From: Flavobacterium sp. KJJ
GTDB taxonomy: Bacteria; Bacteroidota; Bacteroidia; Flavobacteriales; Flavobacteriaceae
Direction of reading: 5' to 3'
NCBI RefSeq assembly: GCF_000708595.2
Contig: NZ_JARP01000001.1
Location: 124,001-188,000, forward strand
Length of the DNA: 64,000 nucleotides
Shown one piece after another: positions 7,446-15,723 of the stretch (its first letter is position 1; each line of letters begins with the position of its first letter). The notes under the pieces were generated by a model. That model was not told where the DNA came from and made no database searches. It saw nothing but the letters and a program-made list of their open reading frames with translations. The position numbers and the translations under genes are program-made.

Positions 7446-10445
7446 CTATAACTGCTCTAAAGTATCACAGTGATATTCTTTTTTCTCTCTTCTAGTTGGC
7501 TGTTGCGTGCTGTTTCCTTTGTTCTTTTCCTGCAGCATTTGTCCAATCAAAGCACTTCTTTCTTTAGTAACAGCCAATTGTTTTTGAGCATCTTTTTCGA
7601 TATCAAAATAAACAACACCTTCGATAATTGTTTTTTCTGCTTTAGCATAAATAGACAATGGGTTTTCACTCCATAAAACAACATCGGCATCTTTGCCCAC
7701 TTTAAGACTTCCTACTTTATCATCAATGTGTAATAATTTTGCAGGATTCAGTGTTACAAACTTCCACGCATCTTCTTCAGAAATGTTTCCGTATTTCACT
7801 GCTTTTGCCGCTTCTTGATTCAACCTTCGAGACATTTCTGCATCATCAGAGTTATAAGCTACAACTAAGCCTTCGTTATGCATGATTGGTCCGTTATACG
7901 GAATTGCATCATTAACCTCAAATTTATAAGCCCACCAGTCAGAGAAAGTAGAAGCTCCAACTCCGTGCTCTTTCATTTTATCAGCCACTTTGTAACCTTC
8001 TAAAATGTGAGTGAAAGTATTTACTCTGAAGTTGAATTTTTCAGCAACGTTCATCAACATTAAAATTTCAGACTCTACATAAGAGTGACAAGTAATAAAA
8101 CGCTCTTTGTTTAAAATTTCGGCAAGAGTCTGTAATTCTAAGTCGACTCTTGGGGCTTTTCCTTTTTTAGAACCTGCGTTGAATTTTTTCCAGCTTTCAT
8201 CATATTCTTTTGCAAGCTGAAAATAATCAGTAAAAACTTGTTCAACACCCATTCTTGTCTGTGGAAAACGAGTCGGATTATCAATTCCCCAATTTGCTTG
8301 TTTTACATTTTCACCCAAAGCAAATTTGATGAATTTAGGCTGATTTTTATATAACATTTCATCTGCAGATGAACCCCATTTCCATTTTACAATCGCAGAA
8401 CGACCGCCAATTGGGTTTGCAGATCCGTGCAATAATTGCGAAATAGTTACACCGCCCGCTAAATCTCTGTATATATTAATGTCTTCTGAGTTTACAACAT
8501 CTTGAATCGTAACTTCAGCAGTTGAGTTGTGTCCGCTTTCGTTTACACCTTTAGAAATCGCGATGTGAGAGTGTTCGTCAATAATACCGCTGGTAATGTG
8601 TTTTCCTTTTGCATCAATAACAGTTGCACCGGCATCAGCAAGATTTTTGCCTACAGCAGCGATTTTTCCGTTTTTAATTAAAACATCAGTATCAGTTAAA
8701 ATTCCGTCTTTTTCATTCGTCCAAACAGTAGCATTTTTAAATAATAAAGTCTGAGCAGTCTGTTTTTTTGTATCACCAAAAGCAACGTTCGGATACGTTA
8801 CAGGCATTATCGGATTTGGTTTTTCTACCTTAGCAGAATCTTTTACAGCAACAAACGGACTCGTTTTTACAGCTGTCCAAACTAATTCGTCTCCGTTTGA
8901 CAGTACTGCTTTTCCAGATAAATTTTCTGCTTTTTCTACAAATCCAGTCAAACGTGTAAAATTCGATTTGATGGTATCTGCTGGTTTGATAACCAATGAA
9001 ATCCAGTTTTTAGAAATAGAAAAAGTGCTTTTTACTTTCTTAGCATCAACAGTAGTTACGTCAGATTTTTGAGCTTCCGGAGTTCCGTCAATTTTCCATT
9101 TATACGTATCTTTTCCAACTGTTAAGTCGTAGTTGCCGCGAATATCTTTTGCGTTAATATCTGTTACGATAAATTTAGAACCTTGAACCCAGTTTTCGTA
9201 TAAAACTGTTTTCTCGTCAAAAATTTCTCCAGAAGTAATGATGAAATTGGCATAACTTCCTGTTTTTAAACTTCCAACTTCGTCACTTTTTCCAAGTATT
9301 GCAGCCGGAACAGTGGTTAAAGCTTCTAAAGCTTTTGTTTTATCAAAACCATATTTAATGGCTTTTAAAAGATTGGGTTTAAAATCTTCAATCTTTTTCA
9401 ATTTGTCTGTTGTCAAGGCAAAAACAATTCCGTTATCCGAAAGTACTTTTAAGTTTGTTGGCGCCTGATTCCAGAAACGCATATCTGCCAATTCAATTTG
9501 GTTAGACAAGTACGGATTTGAAACATCATAAGCTTCAGGAAAACTTATCGGAATGATGAATTTAGCATTCGTTCCTTTAATTTCTTCGATTCTTTCAAAT
9601 TCATTTCCGCTTCCTTTTAAAACATAATTCAAACCAAATTCTTTAGCGATTTTAGCTGCTCTCAAACTGTTTAATTTATCTTCAGAAGCAAAAATCTGAA
9701 CTAGTTTTTCATTATTTGCCAATGCTTCTAATGATAAGTCTTTAGTTTCAGAATTTCCTTTTTTGTACCAGTCTAAGTCTAAATACATCTGGCGCAAAAG
9801 TGCCATCATCCCCATTAAAGAGCTTGGATATGCTTGATTAGTAAGTGCGCTTCTTGAAAATGCGAAGTGATTTGTTAATTTGTTCGCAATAATTTGTTTG
9901 CTATTGTCTTCATTGTTTAAGGCAACCAAAGCTCCGGTTCCTTGAGCAATTCCGTCAGGAATATGAGTTCCCACAACACCAAAGCCAGCTTTTAAAAGCT
10001 CATCGGCTTTTGGCTGATCGTATTTAAAAGTTTCGTAACCGTTAACTTCTGGTCTTACACTTTCGTTCCAGTAATAGCCAGTTCTTTTTGTGTCGTATAC
10101 CGGGTTACGATTACGTCCAGGTGTAGCGTTCATTTTTGGTTTTTCAATTCCAAAATTGGTGTAAATATCAATAAATGATGGGTAAATTGTTTTTCCTGCC
10201 AGATCAATTGTAATGCTGTTTTTAGGAATTGCAACTGTTGTTCCAACTGCAACGACTTTACCGTCTTGAATAAGTAAAGTTCCTTTTTCGATTTTTTGAG
10301 TTGGGGTTACATAAATCGTGGCATTTGTAAAAACAGTGTAATTTTTGCTTTTGTTATGTACACTTTCATTAACAGGAAAATAATCTTGAGCGTATGTTTT
10401 TGTTAAAAAAACACTCAAAAAGAGTAGTAGTAGGGCTTTTTTCAT
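7446..10445 (-). CDS. Large secreted two-module amidohydrolase-family protein
   Basis: 999 residues with SPI signal (MKKALLLLFLSVFLTKTYA). Two amidohydrolase-like modules in tandem. The N-terminal one (about 35-430) reads IYPSFIDIYTNFGIEKP where active enzymes have the HxH motif, so it looks degenerate. The C-terminal one (about 570-960) keeps GIIDEHSHI, a downstream metal-ligand-like histidine (HSYVES), FTHILEG, and a DD pair in VAYNSDDAEMSRR, so it can be a metal-dependent hydrolase. It ends with LNPAKLLHIDDKVGSLKVGKDADVVLW. Likely acts in the periplasm on an amide or cyclic imide; substrate not deducible. Upstream gap is shared with a divergent oxidoreductase. Confidence 0.85.
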   Translation of the reverse strand: MKKALLLLFLSVFLTKTYAQDYFPVNESVHNKSKNYTVFTNATIYVTPTQKIEKGTLLIQDGKVVAVGTTVAIPKNSITIDLAGKTIYPSFIDIYTNFGIEKPKMNATPGRNRNPVYDTKRTGYYWNESVRPEVNGYETFKYDQPKADELLKAGFGVVGTHIPDGIAQGTGALVALNNEDNSKQIIANKLTNHFAFSRSALTNQAYPSSLMGMMALLRQMYLDLDWYKKGNSETKDLSLEALANNEKLVQIFASEDKLNSLRAAKIAKEFGLNYVLKGSGNEFERIEEIKGTNAKFIIPISFPEAYDVSNPYLSNQIELADMRFWNQAPTNLKVLSDNGIVFALTTDKLKKIEDFKPNLLKAIKYGFDKTKALEALTTVPAAILGKSDEVGSLKTGSYANFIITSGEIFDEKTVLYENWVQGSKFIVTDINAKDIRGNYDLTVGKDTYKWKIDGTPEAQKSDVTTVDAKKVKSTFSISKNWISLVIKPADTIKSNFTRLTGFVEKAENLSGKAVLSNGDELVWTAVKTSPFVAVKDSAKVEKPNPIMPVTYPNVAFGDTKKQTAQTLLFKNATVWTNEKDGILTDTDVLIKNGKIAAVGKNLADAGATVIDAKGKHITSGIIDEHSHIAISKGVNESGHNSTAEVTIQDVVNSEDINIYRDLAGGVTISQLLHGSANPIGGRSAIVKWKWGSSADEMLYKNQPKFIKFALGENVKQANWGIDNPTRFPQTRMGVEQVFTDYFQLAKEYDESWKKFNAGSKKGKAPRVDLELQTLAEILNKERFITCHSYVESEILMLMNVAEKFNFRVNTFTHILEGYKVADKMKEHGVGASTFSDWWAYKFEVNDAIPYNGPIMHNEGLVVAYNSDDAEMSRRLNQEAAKAVKYGNISEEDAWKFVTLNPAKLLHIDDKVGSLKVGKDADVVLWSENPLSIYAKAEKTIIEGVVYFDIEKDAQKQLAVTKERSALIGQMLQEKNKGNSTQQPTRREKKEYHCDTLEQL

Positions 10446-10543
10446 ATGGTATTTGCTAATTTGTTGCTAAAAATATGAAATATATGTTATACTGCTTTTA
10501 TTTTTTTAAAATGTTTTTTCTTTATTTTGACTAAAGTTTTTAC

Positions 10544-10564
10544 TAAAACGTTGATTAAAACGTT
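10544..10564 (+). repeat. Tandem 9-mer TAAAACGTT, possible operator
   Basis: TAAAACGTT occurs at 10544-10552 and again at 10556-10564 (12-bp period, about one helical turn) just before the ATG at 10577. Core AACGTT is palindromic. Such a spacing would suit a regulator binding one face, but no regulator gene is adjacent. Confidence 0.35.
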
Positions 10565-10576
10565 AAAAATAACAGT

Positions 10577-11554
10577 ATGAGAAATTTAGATAAAATAAAA
10601 TGGGGAATCGTTGGCTTAGGAAATATTGCGAATCAATTTGCTGCCGACTTAGTATTATTGGAAGATGCGGATTTAGTGGCAGTTGCCTCTCGAAATATTT
10701 TCAAAGCAAATGAGTTTGCCCAAAAATACAATTGCTCAAAAACATATGATTCTTACGATGCACTTTTTGCCGATGATCAAGTTGAGATTGTTTACATTGC
10801 AACTCCGCACGATTCGCATGCCGAATTAGCTATTAAAGCTTTAGAACATGGCAAACATGTTTTGTGCGAAAAACCTATGGCATTGTCTTATGAAGATTCA
10901 CGAAGAATGATTGAAGCGTCTAAAAAGCATAATAAATTTTTTATGGAAGCGTTCTGGACAAGATTTATTCCGACGGTTCGTGAAGTTTTAGAAAAAGTAG
11001 ATGGAGGAATAATCGGTGATATTAAATCGGTTAAGGCTGATTTTGCTTTTTACGGAAATGAGATAGAAGGAGGAAGGCTTTTTGATAAAAATTTGGGTGG
11101 AGGTGCTCTTTTTGATATTGGAGTATATCCCTTATTTCTTTCTTATATACTGCTTGGGATTCCAAAAGAAATTACAGCGAAATCAATTTTTCATAAAAAC
11201 GGAATCGATTTGCAGACTTCAATGATTTTGCAATACGAAAATGCACAAGCTGTTTTGCAGGCTTCTATCGTTTCTGATTCTGATATGAAAGCAGCAATTT
11301 CTGGAAACAAAGGCCGAATTGAATTAAACGCTCCATGGTACATTGCCGATGGATATTCTATTTTTAAAGATGGAAAAGAAGAAAATTTTAGTTTGCCAAA
11401 TTTGGGAAAAGGCTATACGCATGAAGCGATTGAATGCCATCAATGCATTAGAAACAATCAAATCGAAAGTACACTTTGGTCACATCAGAATAGTTTGGAT
11501 TTGAGTAAGATTGTGGAGGAAATTAAAAATCAGATTGGGTTAAGTTTTACGTAA
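10577..11554 (+). CDS. Gfo/Idh/MocA-family NAD(P)-dependent oxidoreductase
   Basis: Cytoplasmic dehydrogenase of a sugar, inositol or dihydrodiol. N-terminal Rossmann domain with GIVGLGNIANQFA (residues about 9-21), then the CEKPMAL motif whose Lys is the usual catalytic residue. The C-terminal beta-sheet domain has MEAFWTRFIP, GGALFDIGVYPL, typical of the dimeric dihydrodiol dehydrogenase-like branch. 325 residues, full length. Divergent from the amidohydrolase operon and not clearly part of a pathway cluster, so the substrate is open. Confidence 0.88.
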   Translation: MRNLDKIKWGIVGLGNIANQFAADLVLLEDADLVAVASRNIFKANEFAQKYNCSKTYDSYDALFADDQVEIVYIATPHDSHAELAIKALEHGKHVLCEKPMALSYEDSRRMIEASKKHNKFFMEAFWTRFIPTVREVLEKVDGGIIGDIKSVKADFAFYGNEIEGGRLFDKNLGGGALFDIGVYPLFLSYILLGIPKEITAKSIFHKNGIDLQTSMILQYENAQAVLQASIVSDSDMKAAISGNKGRIELNAPWYIADGYSIFKDGKEENFSLPNLGKGYTHEAIECHQCIRNNQIESTLWSHQNSLDLSKIVEEIKNQIGLSFT

Positions 11555-11686
11555 TGTGATTATTAATTTAATTAAGGAAGAGTACTTTTCTAATTTGAAA
11601 AAAGAAAATAATATATTTGATATAAAGGTGATTGTTATTTATAAATCAGTTGTAAAGCATCTTAAACAATCTACTCGCAAAAGAAT

Positions 11687-11944
11687 ATGAAAGAGTTAAT
11701 GGAAAAAGCACTTTTAAAAGAGTCAATAGAATTTAAAGGTTCAATTACTGAATTAAAAGAAAAAATTGGAATTTCAACTGAGCGAAAATTTAAATTTGAA
11801 TGGATTTCTGGAAATGAATTTACTATTCTCTCGAAAATCTCTATAGGAACTTTTATTCTTAACTCAAATCCTGAATATTTTGGTGGAATAAAAGGTTTTG
11901 GAAAATTGACTGAATTAAAAAATGGAAGAACCCAAATTAATTGA
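11687..11944 (+). CDS. Small hypothetical protein, likely N-terminal half of a split gene
   Basis: 85 residues, soluble, with a beta-rich half (FEWISGNEFTILSKISIG, PEYFGGIKGFGKL). No family recognised. It ends NGRTQIN, and the next ORF begins at the overlapping TTG in a different frame. One extra T at about 11940 would read QINLNTKLRIE straight into that ORF, giving a protein of about 160 residues with a soluble N-terminal part and two membrane helices, an architecture I associate with small Bacteroidota membrane proteins. So either a recent one-base deletion or an overlapping pair. Confidence 0.5.
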   Translation: MKELMEKALLKESIEFKGSITELKEKIGISTERKFKFEWISGNEFTILSKISIGTFILNSNPEYFGGIKGFGKLTELKNGRTQIN

Positions 11945-12168
11945 ATACGAAACTTCGCATTGAACTTTATTTTATCGCAATTATACCAATTCTCGCAATT
12001 TTCATTACATACTTGACTGGTAAAGAGATACCTGCATTAGGTATTTTTCTGTTTCCTTTTATTGTTTTATGGTTTTGGTTTATTTACAGATTTCAAGAAA
12101 AAATGCTTTTTAAAAAATTTAGAAATTATATACAAGCTGAAGTTAAGAATCAGTATAACATTTTATAA
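11941..12168 (+). CDS. Small two-helix membrane protein, likely C-terminal half of a split gene
   Basis: 75 residues if started at the TTG at 11941, which directly follows an in-frame TAA and overlaps the stop of the previous ORF. Two membrane helices (about 8-27 and 31-50) and a Lys/Arg-rich tail. Not recognised as a known family. Without an ATG or a visible promoter it is best explained as the displaced second half of the preceding gene, or as a coupled gene (TTGA overlap). Confidence 0.5.
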   Translation: MNTKLRIELYFIAIIPILAIFITYLTGKEIPALGIFLFPFIVLWFWFIYRFQEKMLFKKFRNYIQAEVKNQYNIL

Positions 12169-12245
12169 ATTGTAATAAAATATTTACAAATAATACAGGT
12201 TTTTCCTCTTAATTAAATACTTTTACATTCCAATAAAAAAGGATT

Positions 12246-13781
12246 ATGTTAGTAAAAGTTTACGGAAGCGCTGTTTTTGGAGTAGAAGCAACGACGATTA
12301 CAGTCGAAGTTCATATGGATAAAGGAATTGGTTATCACTTAGTTGGATTGCCAGATAATGCAATTAAAGAAAGCAGTTACCGAATTGCAGCCGCACTTAA
12401 AAACAACGGTTTAAGTTTGCCGGGAAAAAAAATCACAATCAATATGGCGCCAGCCGACCTTCGAAAAGAAGGTTCTGCATACGATTTGCCTTTGGCAATG
12501 GGAATATTAGTAGGTTCTGACCAAATAAAAGCGCCGGCAATTGAAGAATATATTATTATGGGAGAACTTTCGCTTGACGGAAGTTTACAGCCTATTCGAG
12601 GTGCTTTGCCAATTGCCATAAAAGCAAAAGAAGAAGGTTATAAAGGGTTTTTTCTCCCAATTCAAAATGTAAAAGAAGCAGCCATTGTTGCTGGGCTTGA
12701 TGTTTATGGTGTTACAAACTTGCAGGAAGTTATCGATTTTTTTGCAGGAAAAGGAACGCTTGAGCCAACTGTTATCGATACGCGAGCCGAGTTTTACAAA
12801 ACCTTAGATTTTCCTGAATTTGATTTTTCTGATGTTCGCGGTCAAGAAAGTATAAAACGCTGTATGGAAATTGCAGCAGCTGGAGGTCACAACATTATTT
12901 TGATTGGACCGCCGGGAGCAGGAAAAACAATGCTTGCCAAACGTGTACCGAGTATTCTGCCACCCATGACTTTGCGCGAAGCATTAGAAACAACTAAAAT
13001 TCATAGTGTTGCCGGAAAATTAAAAGAAGTTGGATTGATGAATCAAAGACCTTTTAGAAGTCCGCATCATACTATTTCGAATGTGGCACTTGTTGGCGGT
13101 GGAAGTTATCCGCAGCCTGGCGAAATTTCGATGGCGCATAACGGAGTTTTATTTTTAGATGAATTGCCAGAATTTAAACGTGATGTTTTAGAAGTAATGC
13201 GACAGCCTTTGGAAGATCGTGAAGTGACGATTTCTCGCGCTAAATTTACGGTGACTTATCCGTCCTCTTTTATGTTGGTGGCAAGTATGAACCCAAGCCC
13301 AAGCGGATTTTTTAATGATCCGAGCATGCCGAATACTTCATCACCACATGAAATGCAGCGTTATATGAGCAAGATTTCTGGACCTTTATTAGACCGAATT
13401 GATATTCATATTGAAGTTACGCCTGTTCCTTTCGAGAAATTAGCCGATGACAGAAAAGCCGAAAGCAGTGTCGAAATCAGAAAACGTGTTACCGCAGCTC
13501 GTGAAATTCAAACCAAACGATTCGAAGAAATAGAAAATATACATTATAACGCACAGATGAGCAGTAAATTGATTCGGGAGTTTTGTGCGCTCGACGAACA
13601 ATCAAAAGAATTGCTGAAAACTGCAATGGAACGCTTAAATCTTTCTGCCAGAGCATACGACAGAATCTTGAAAGTCGCCCGCACAATTGCCGATTTAGAT
13701 GCAGCGCCAACCGTAGTTTCACAGCATATTGCCGAAGCAATTCAATACAGAAGTTTGGATCGTGATGGGTGGCTGGGGTAA
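12246..13781 (+). CDS. YifB/ComM family Mg-chelatase-like AAA+ ATPase
   Basis: 511 residues. N-terminal Lon-like/ChlI fold (LVKVYGSAVFGVEA, HLVGLPDNAIKES), central AAA+ domain with Walker A GPPGAGKT at residue 221 and Walker B LFLDELPEF, and C-terminal Mg_chelatase_C. In gammaproteobacteria the homologue ComM is a hexameric branch-migration helicase that helps chromosomal recombination during natural transformation; a general recombination role is inferred here. ATG at 12246 follows an AAAAAAGGATT stretch. Monocistronic, converging on the GNAT gene across a heptamer repeat. Confidence 0.93.
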   Translation: MLVKVYGSAVFGVEATTITVEVHMDKGIGYHLVGLPDNAIKESSYRIAAALKNNGLSLPGKKITINMAPADLRKEGSAYDLPLAMGILVGSDQIKAPAIEEYIIMGELSLDGSLQPIRGALPIAIKAKEEGYKGFFLPIQNVKEAAIVAGLDVYGVTNLQEVIDFFAGKGTLEPTVIDTRAEFYKTLDFPEFDFSDVRGQESIKRCMEIAAAGGHNIILIGPPGAGKTMLAKRVPSILPPMTLREALETTKIHSVAGKLKEVGLMNQRPFRSPHHTISNVALVGGGSYPQPGEISMAHNGVLFLDELPEFKRDVLEVMRQPLEDREVTISRAKFTVTYPSSFMLVASMNPSPSGFFNDPSMPNTSSPHEMQRYMSKISGPLLDRIDIHIEVTPVPFEKLADDRKAESSVEIRKRVTAAREIQTKRFEEIENIHYNAQMSSKLIREFCALDEQSKELLKTAMERLNLSARAYDRILKVARTIADLDAAPTVVSQHIAEAIQYRSLDRDGWLG

Positions 13782-13782
13782 A

Positions 13783-13831
13783 TTAATTGATAATTGATAA
13801 TTGTTAATTGTTAATTGTTAATTGTTAATTG
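13783..13831. repeat. Seven tandem heptamers (W)TAATTG
   Basis: Perfect 7-bp period between the convergent yifB and GNAT stops: TTAATTG, ATAATTG, ATAATTG, then four TTAATTG. Seven units fill nearly the entire 53-bp gap. Copy number is expected to vary by slippage. Confidence 0.95.
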
Positions 13832-13834
13832 TAA

Positions 13835-14512
13835 CTATTTAATATTCCAAAAACTCATTTCTCTTCGGGTTATAAAACCTAGTTTTTCATATAAAGCGAT
13901 TGCACCTACATTGCTTTCAACAACATGCAGAAAAGGAATTTTATTTTGATCAAAAATAGTATTTACACAATGAGCTATTAATTGTTTTGCATAGCCTTTT
14001 CCGGTATGGTCAGGATGTGTGATTATGGCACTTACTTCTGTAAAGTCATTCATTTTCATTCGTTCTCCAGTTACAGCAATTAATTGATTGTCTTTGAAAA
14101 TGCCGTAATAATTTCCTAGTGATGCCGTTTTATTTTTGAAATATCCTGGCTGTACTAAATTTACCAAATGAACTAAATCATCATTGTGTTTTTCAGTAAG
14201 TTTTACAATTTCATTATTTATGGGCTGTTCTATTTTGTTGTAAACAATCATTTGAAGACAAACTAATTCTTTTTCAATTTTCAACGAATCTGGAAGACAA
14301 GGTTTTTCTCCAACAATAAAAAAACTTTCAGTTAAACACGCATATTGACGTATTGCATCAAAAGTGCTTTCTAATTCCGAAAAACCTCCAAACGTACAAT
14401 AATCAGGATTGTAAAACTTTGTATTTCCATAATCAATTGCAAATGCCGAATGAGTTTCTGCAAGTGCATTCCAAACCGGATTATCCAATTTTGTCTCGGA
14501 TTGTTTTTCCAT
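13835..14512 (-). CDS. GNAT-family N-acetyltransferase
   Basis: 225 residues. The C-terminal half is a FR47-like GNAT domain: acetyl-CoA binding motif A in ITHPDHTGKGYAKQLI (the G-K-G loop), followed by SNVGAIALYEKLGF, the hallmark C-terminal block. The N-terminal half is variable and probably defines the substrate. Cytoplasmic, single gene, no informative neighbour. Substrate unknown. Confidence 0.88.
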   Translation of the reverse strand: MEKQSETKLDNPVWNALAETHSAFAIDYGNTKFYNPDYCTFGGFSELESTFDAIRQYACLTESFFIVGEKPCLPDSLKIEKELVCLQMIVYNKIEQPINNEIVKLTEKHNDDLVHLVNLVQPGYFKNKTASLGNYYGIFKDNQLIAVTGERMKMNDFTEVSAIITHPDHTGKGYAKQLIAHCVNTIFDQNKIPFLHVVESNVGAIALYEKLGFITRREMSFWNIK

Positions 14513-14537
14513 GAATAGTATCTCGTATAAAATTATT

Positions 14538-14633
14538 TTACGCCAATGTTAATGCTTTCATTAAAACAGGATCAGACGATTTGCCTAAATCTTCTTCAAT
14601 GTTTTTTAAGATGATATTAACTGGAGTTACGTA
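14538..14633 (-). pseudogene. Possible C-terminal gene remnant
   Basis: Minus strand carries a coherent 31-codon open stretch ending in TAA at 14538 that reads YVTPVNIILKNIEEDLGKSS then DPVLMKALTLA, with a stop directly before it and no start codon near. Codon use resembles a real gene end. I do not recognise the parent; it may be chance. Confidence 0.3.
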
Positions 14634-14701
14634 TTAGAAATGATATTTCTGATAATCTAAAATACAAATTTAAAGTACAGAAATTGAATTAGATTTAAAA
14701 C

Positions 14702-14736
14702 AAAAAATCCCGATTATATTGAAAACGGGATTTTTT
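14702..14736 (-). terminator. Intrinsic terminator of the ArsR-SRPBCC operon
   Basis: Stem AAAAAATCCCG / CGGGATTTTTT (14702-14712, 14726-14736), 18 bp beyond the SRPBCC stop on the minus strand, with a U run. Confidence 0.9.
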
Positions 14737-14754
14737 ATGATATTGAAAAAAAAA

Positions 14755-15258
14755 TTATTTGTCTTTGGAAGCAAATATTTTGTCCAAACCTTCCATGGCA
14801 ATGGTGAAACCTTCTTTAAAGCCCATTTCTATTATCTTCTCTAAATCAGAAAGTTTATCGTGCTTAATGGCAATATCTACGATAGTAGAATTTCCTTGTT
14901 CAGAGAAATTGACATTCCAGTCAGAACGTGGGAAATCAATATTTAAATTGCCTTCGCTGTCTGAAAAAGCATCTAAATATTTAAAATTTGATTTAGGTGT
15001 TATAGAGGTGAAATCAGCAATTGCCCAATGTTCTTGACCTTCTGGTCCAATCATGGCGTAAAGTCTTCGCCCACCTTCTGTAAAATCCATTTTTTTTGTT
15101 TTAGATTTCCACGGCGATGGCGCCCACCATTGGTCTAATATTTCAGGTTCTGTCCAAGCCGACCAAACAGCCGAAAGCGGTGCATTAAATTCACGTTTTA
15201 CATTAACAGTACTCGTTTCTTTGTCTACAGTAAAATTCATTAAAAGATTAGATTTCAT
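14755..15258 (-). CDS. SRPBCC (AHSA1-like) ligand-binding protein
   Basis: 167 residues of the START/Bet v 1-like fold; family blocks [24 protein letters not shown] and the glycine-rich end [17 protein letters not shown]. Such proteins hold hydrophobic ligands or act as co-chaperone-like modules; here the pairing with an ArsR-type repressor is the common bacterial arrangement and suggests a small stress or ligand-response unit. It overlaps the arsR-like gene by 11 bases (start 15258 within the end of the regulator), so translation is coupled. An alternative start at residue 7 (MNFTVDKE) is possible. Confidence 0.88.
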   Translation of the reverse strand: MKSNLLMNFTVDKETSTVNVKREFNAPLSAVWSAWTEPEILDQWWAPSPWKSKTKKMDFTEGGRRLYAMIGPEGQEHWAIADFTSITPKSNFKYLDAFSDSEGNLNIDFPRSDWNVNFSEQGNSTIVDIAIKHDKLSDLEKIIEMGFKEGFTIAMEGLDKIFASKDK

Positions 15259-15574
15259 TTTCTTTAGATTTTAGATTTATTAATACTTGATCCAGTTGGC
15301 TAAAACGGCTTTCCCATATTTTTTTGAATTGCTCCAGCCATTTGTCAACTTCTTTCATTTTGTCAATTTTAAGTTGATAATAAATTTCTCTTCCCACTTT
15401 TTGTTCGTCTAATAATTCGCATTCGCTGAGAATCTTAATGTGTTTAGACACAGCTTGTCTCGTGGTATTAAACTGTTCTGCAATAGCATTTGGTGTCAAA
15501 GCATTTGTAGCTACTAATACTAAAATCGCTCTTCGGGTGGGGTCTGCAATAGCTTGAAAAATATCTCGTTTCAT
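15248..15574 (-). CDS. ArsR-family winged-helix transcriptional regulator
   Basis: 108 residues. [13 protein letters not shown] at the N terminus and the recognition helix [13 protein letters not shown] are classical ArsR/SmtB features. No CxC metal motif is visible, so it is not an obvious metal sensor. The paired SRPBCC gene lies downstream. A perfect palindrome overlaps its own -7 promoter box (15593-15615), which argues for autorepression. Confidence 0.92.
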   Translation of the reverse strand: MKRDIFQAIADPTRRAILVLVATNALTPNAIAEQFNTTRQAVSKHIKILSECELLDEQKVGREIYYQLKIDKMKEVDKWLEQFKKIWESRFSQLDQVLINLKSKENEI

Positions 15575-15592
15575 TTTGATTTATTTAAATAC

Positions 15593-15615
15593 GCAACTAA
15601 TCAGTTGCAAATATA
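15593..15615 (-). promoter_or_regulatory. Promoter with overlapping operator of the ArsR operon
   Basis: GCAACT-AATC-AGTTGC is a 16-base interrupted palindrome at 15593-15608, and the minus-strand -7 box TATATTTG is at 15608-15615, so the two share a base. A second half-site AGTTGCG follows upstream (around 15616-15622). A repressor bound here would block the polymerase; the predicted +1 lies inside the palindrome. The -33 element is weak. Confidence 0.7.
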
Positions 15616-15723
15616 CGCAACTTTTATTTCCGTAAAACGGTTTTGCGATTTTTTTTATCCGATTTAGTAAAAATAGAGAGCTGGACTGTGTTTTGTCTAA
15701 TGAATTTATAAAAAAAGTCTAAA

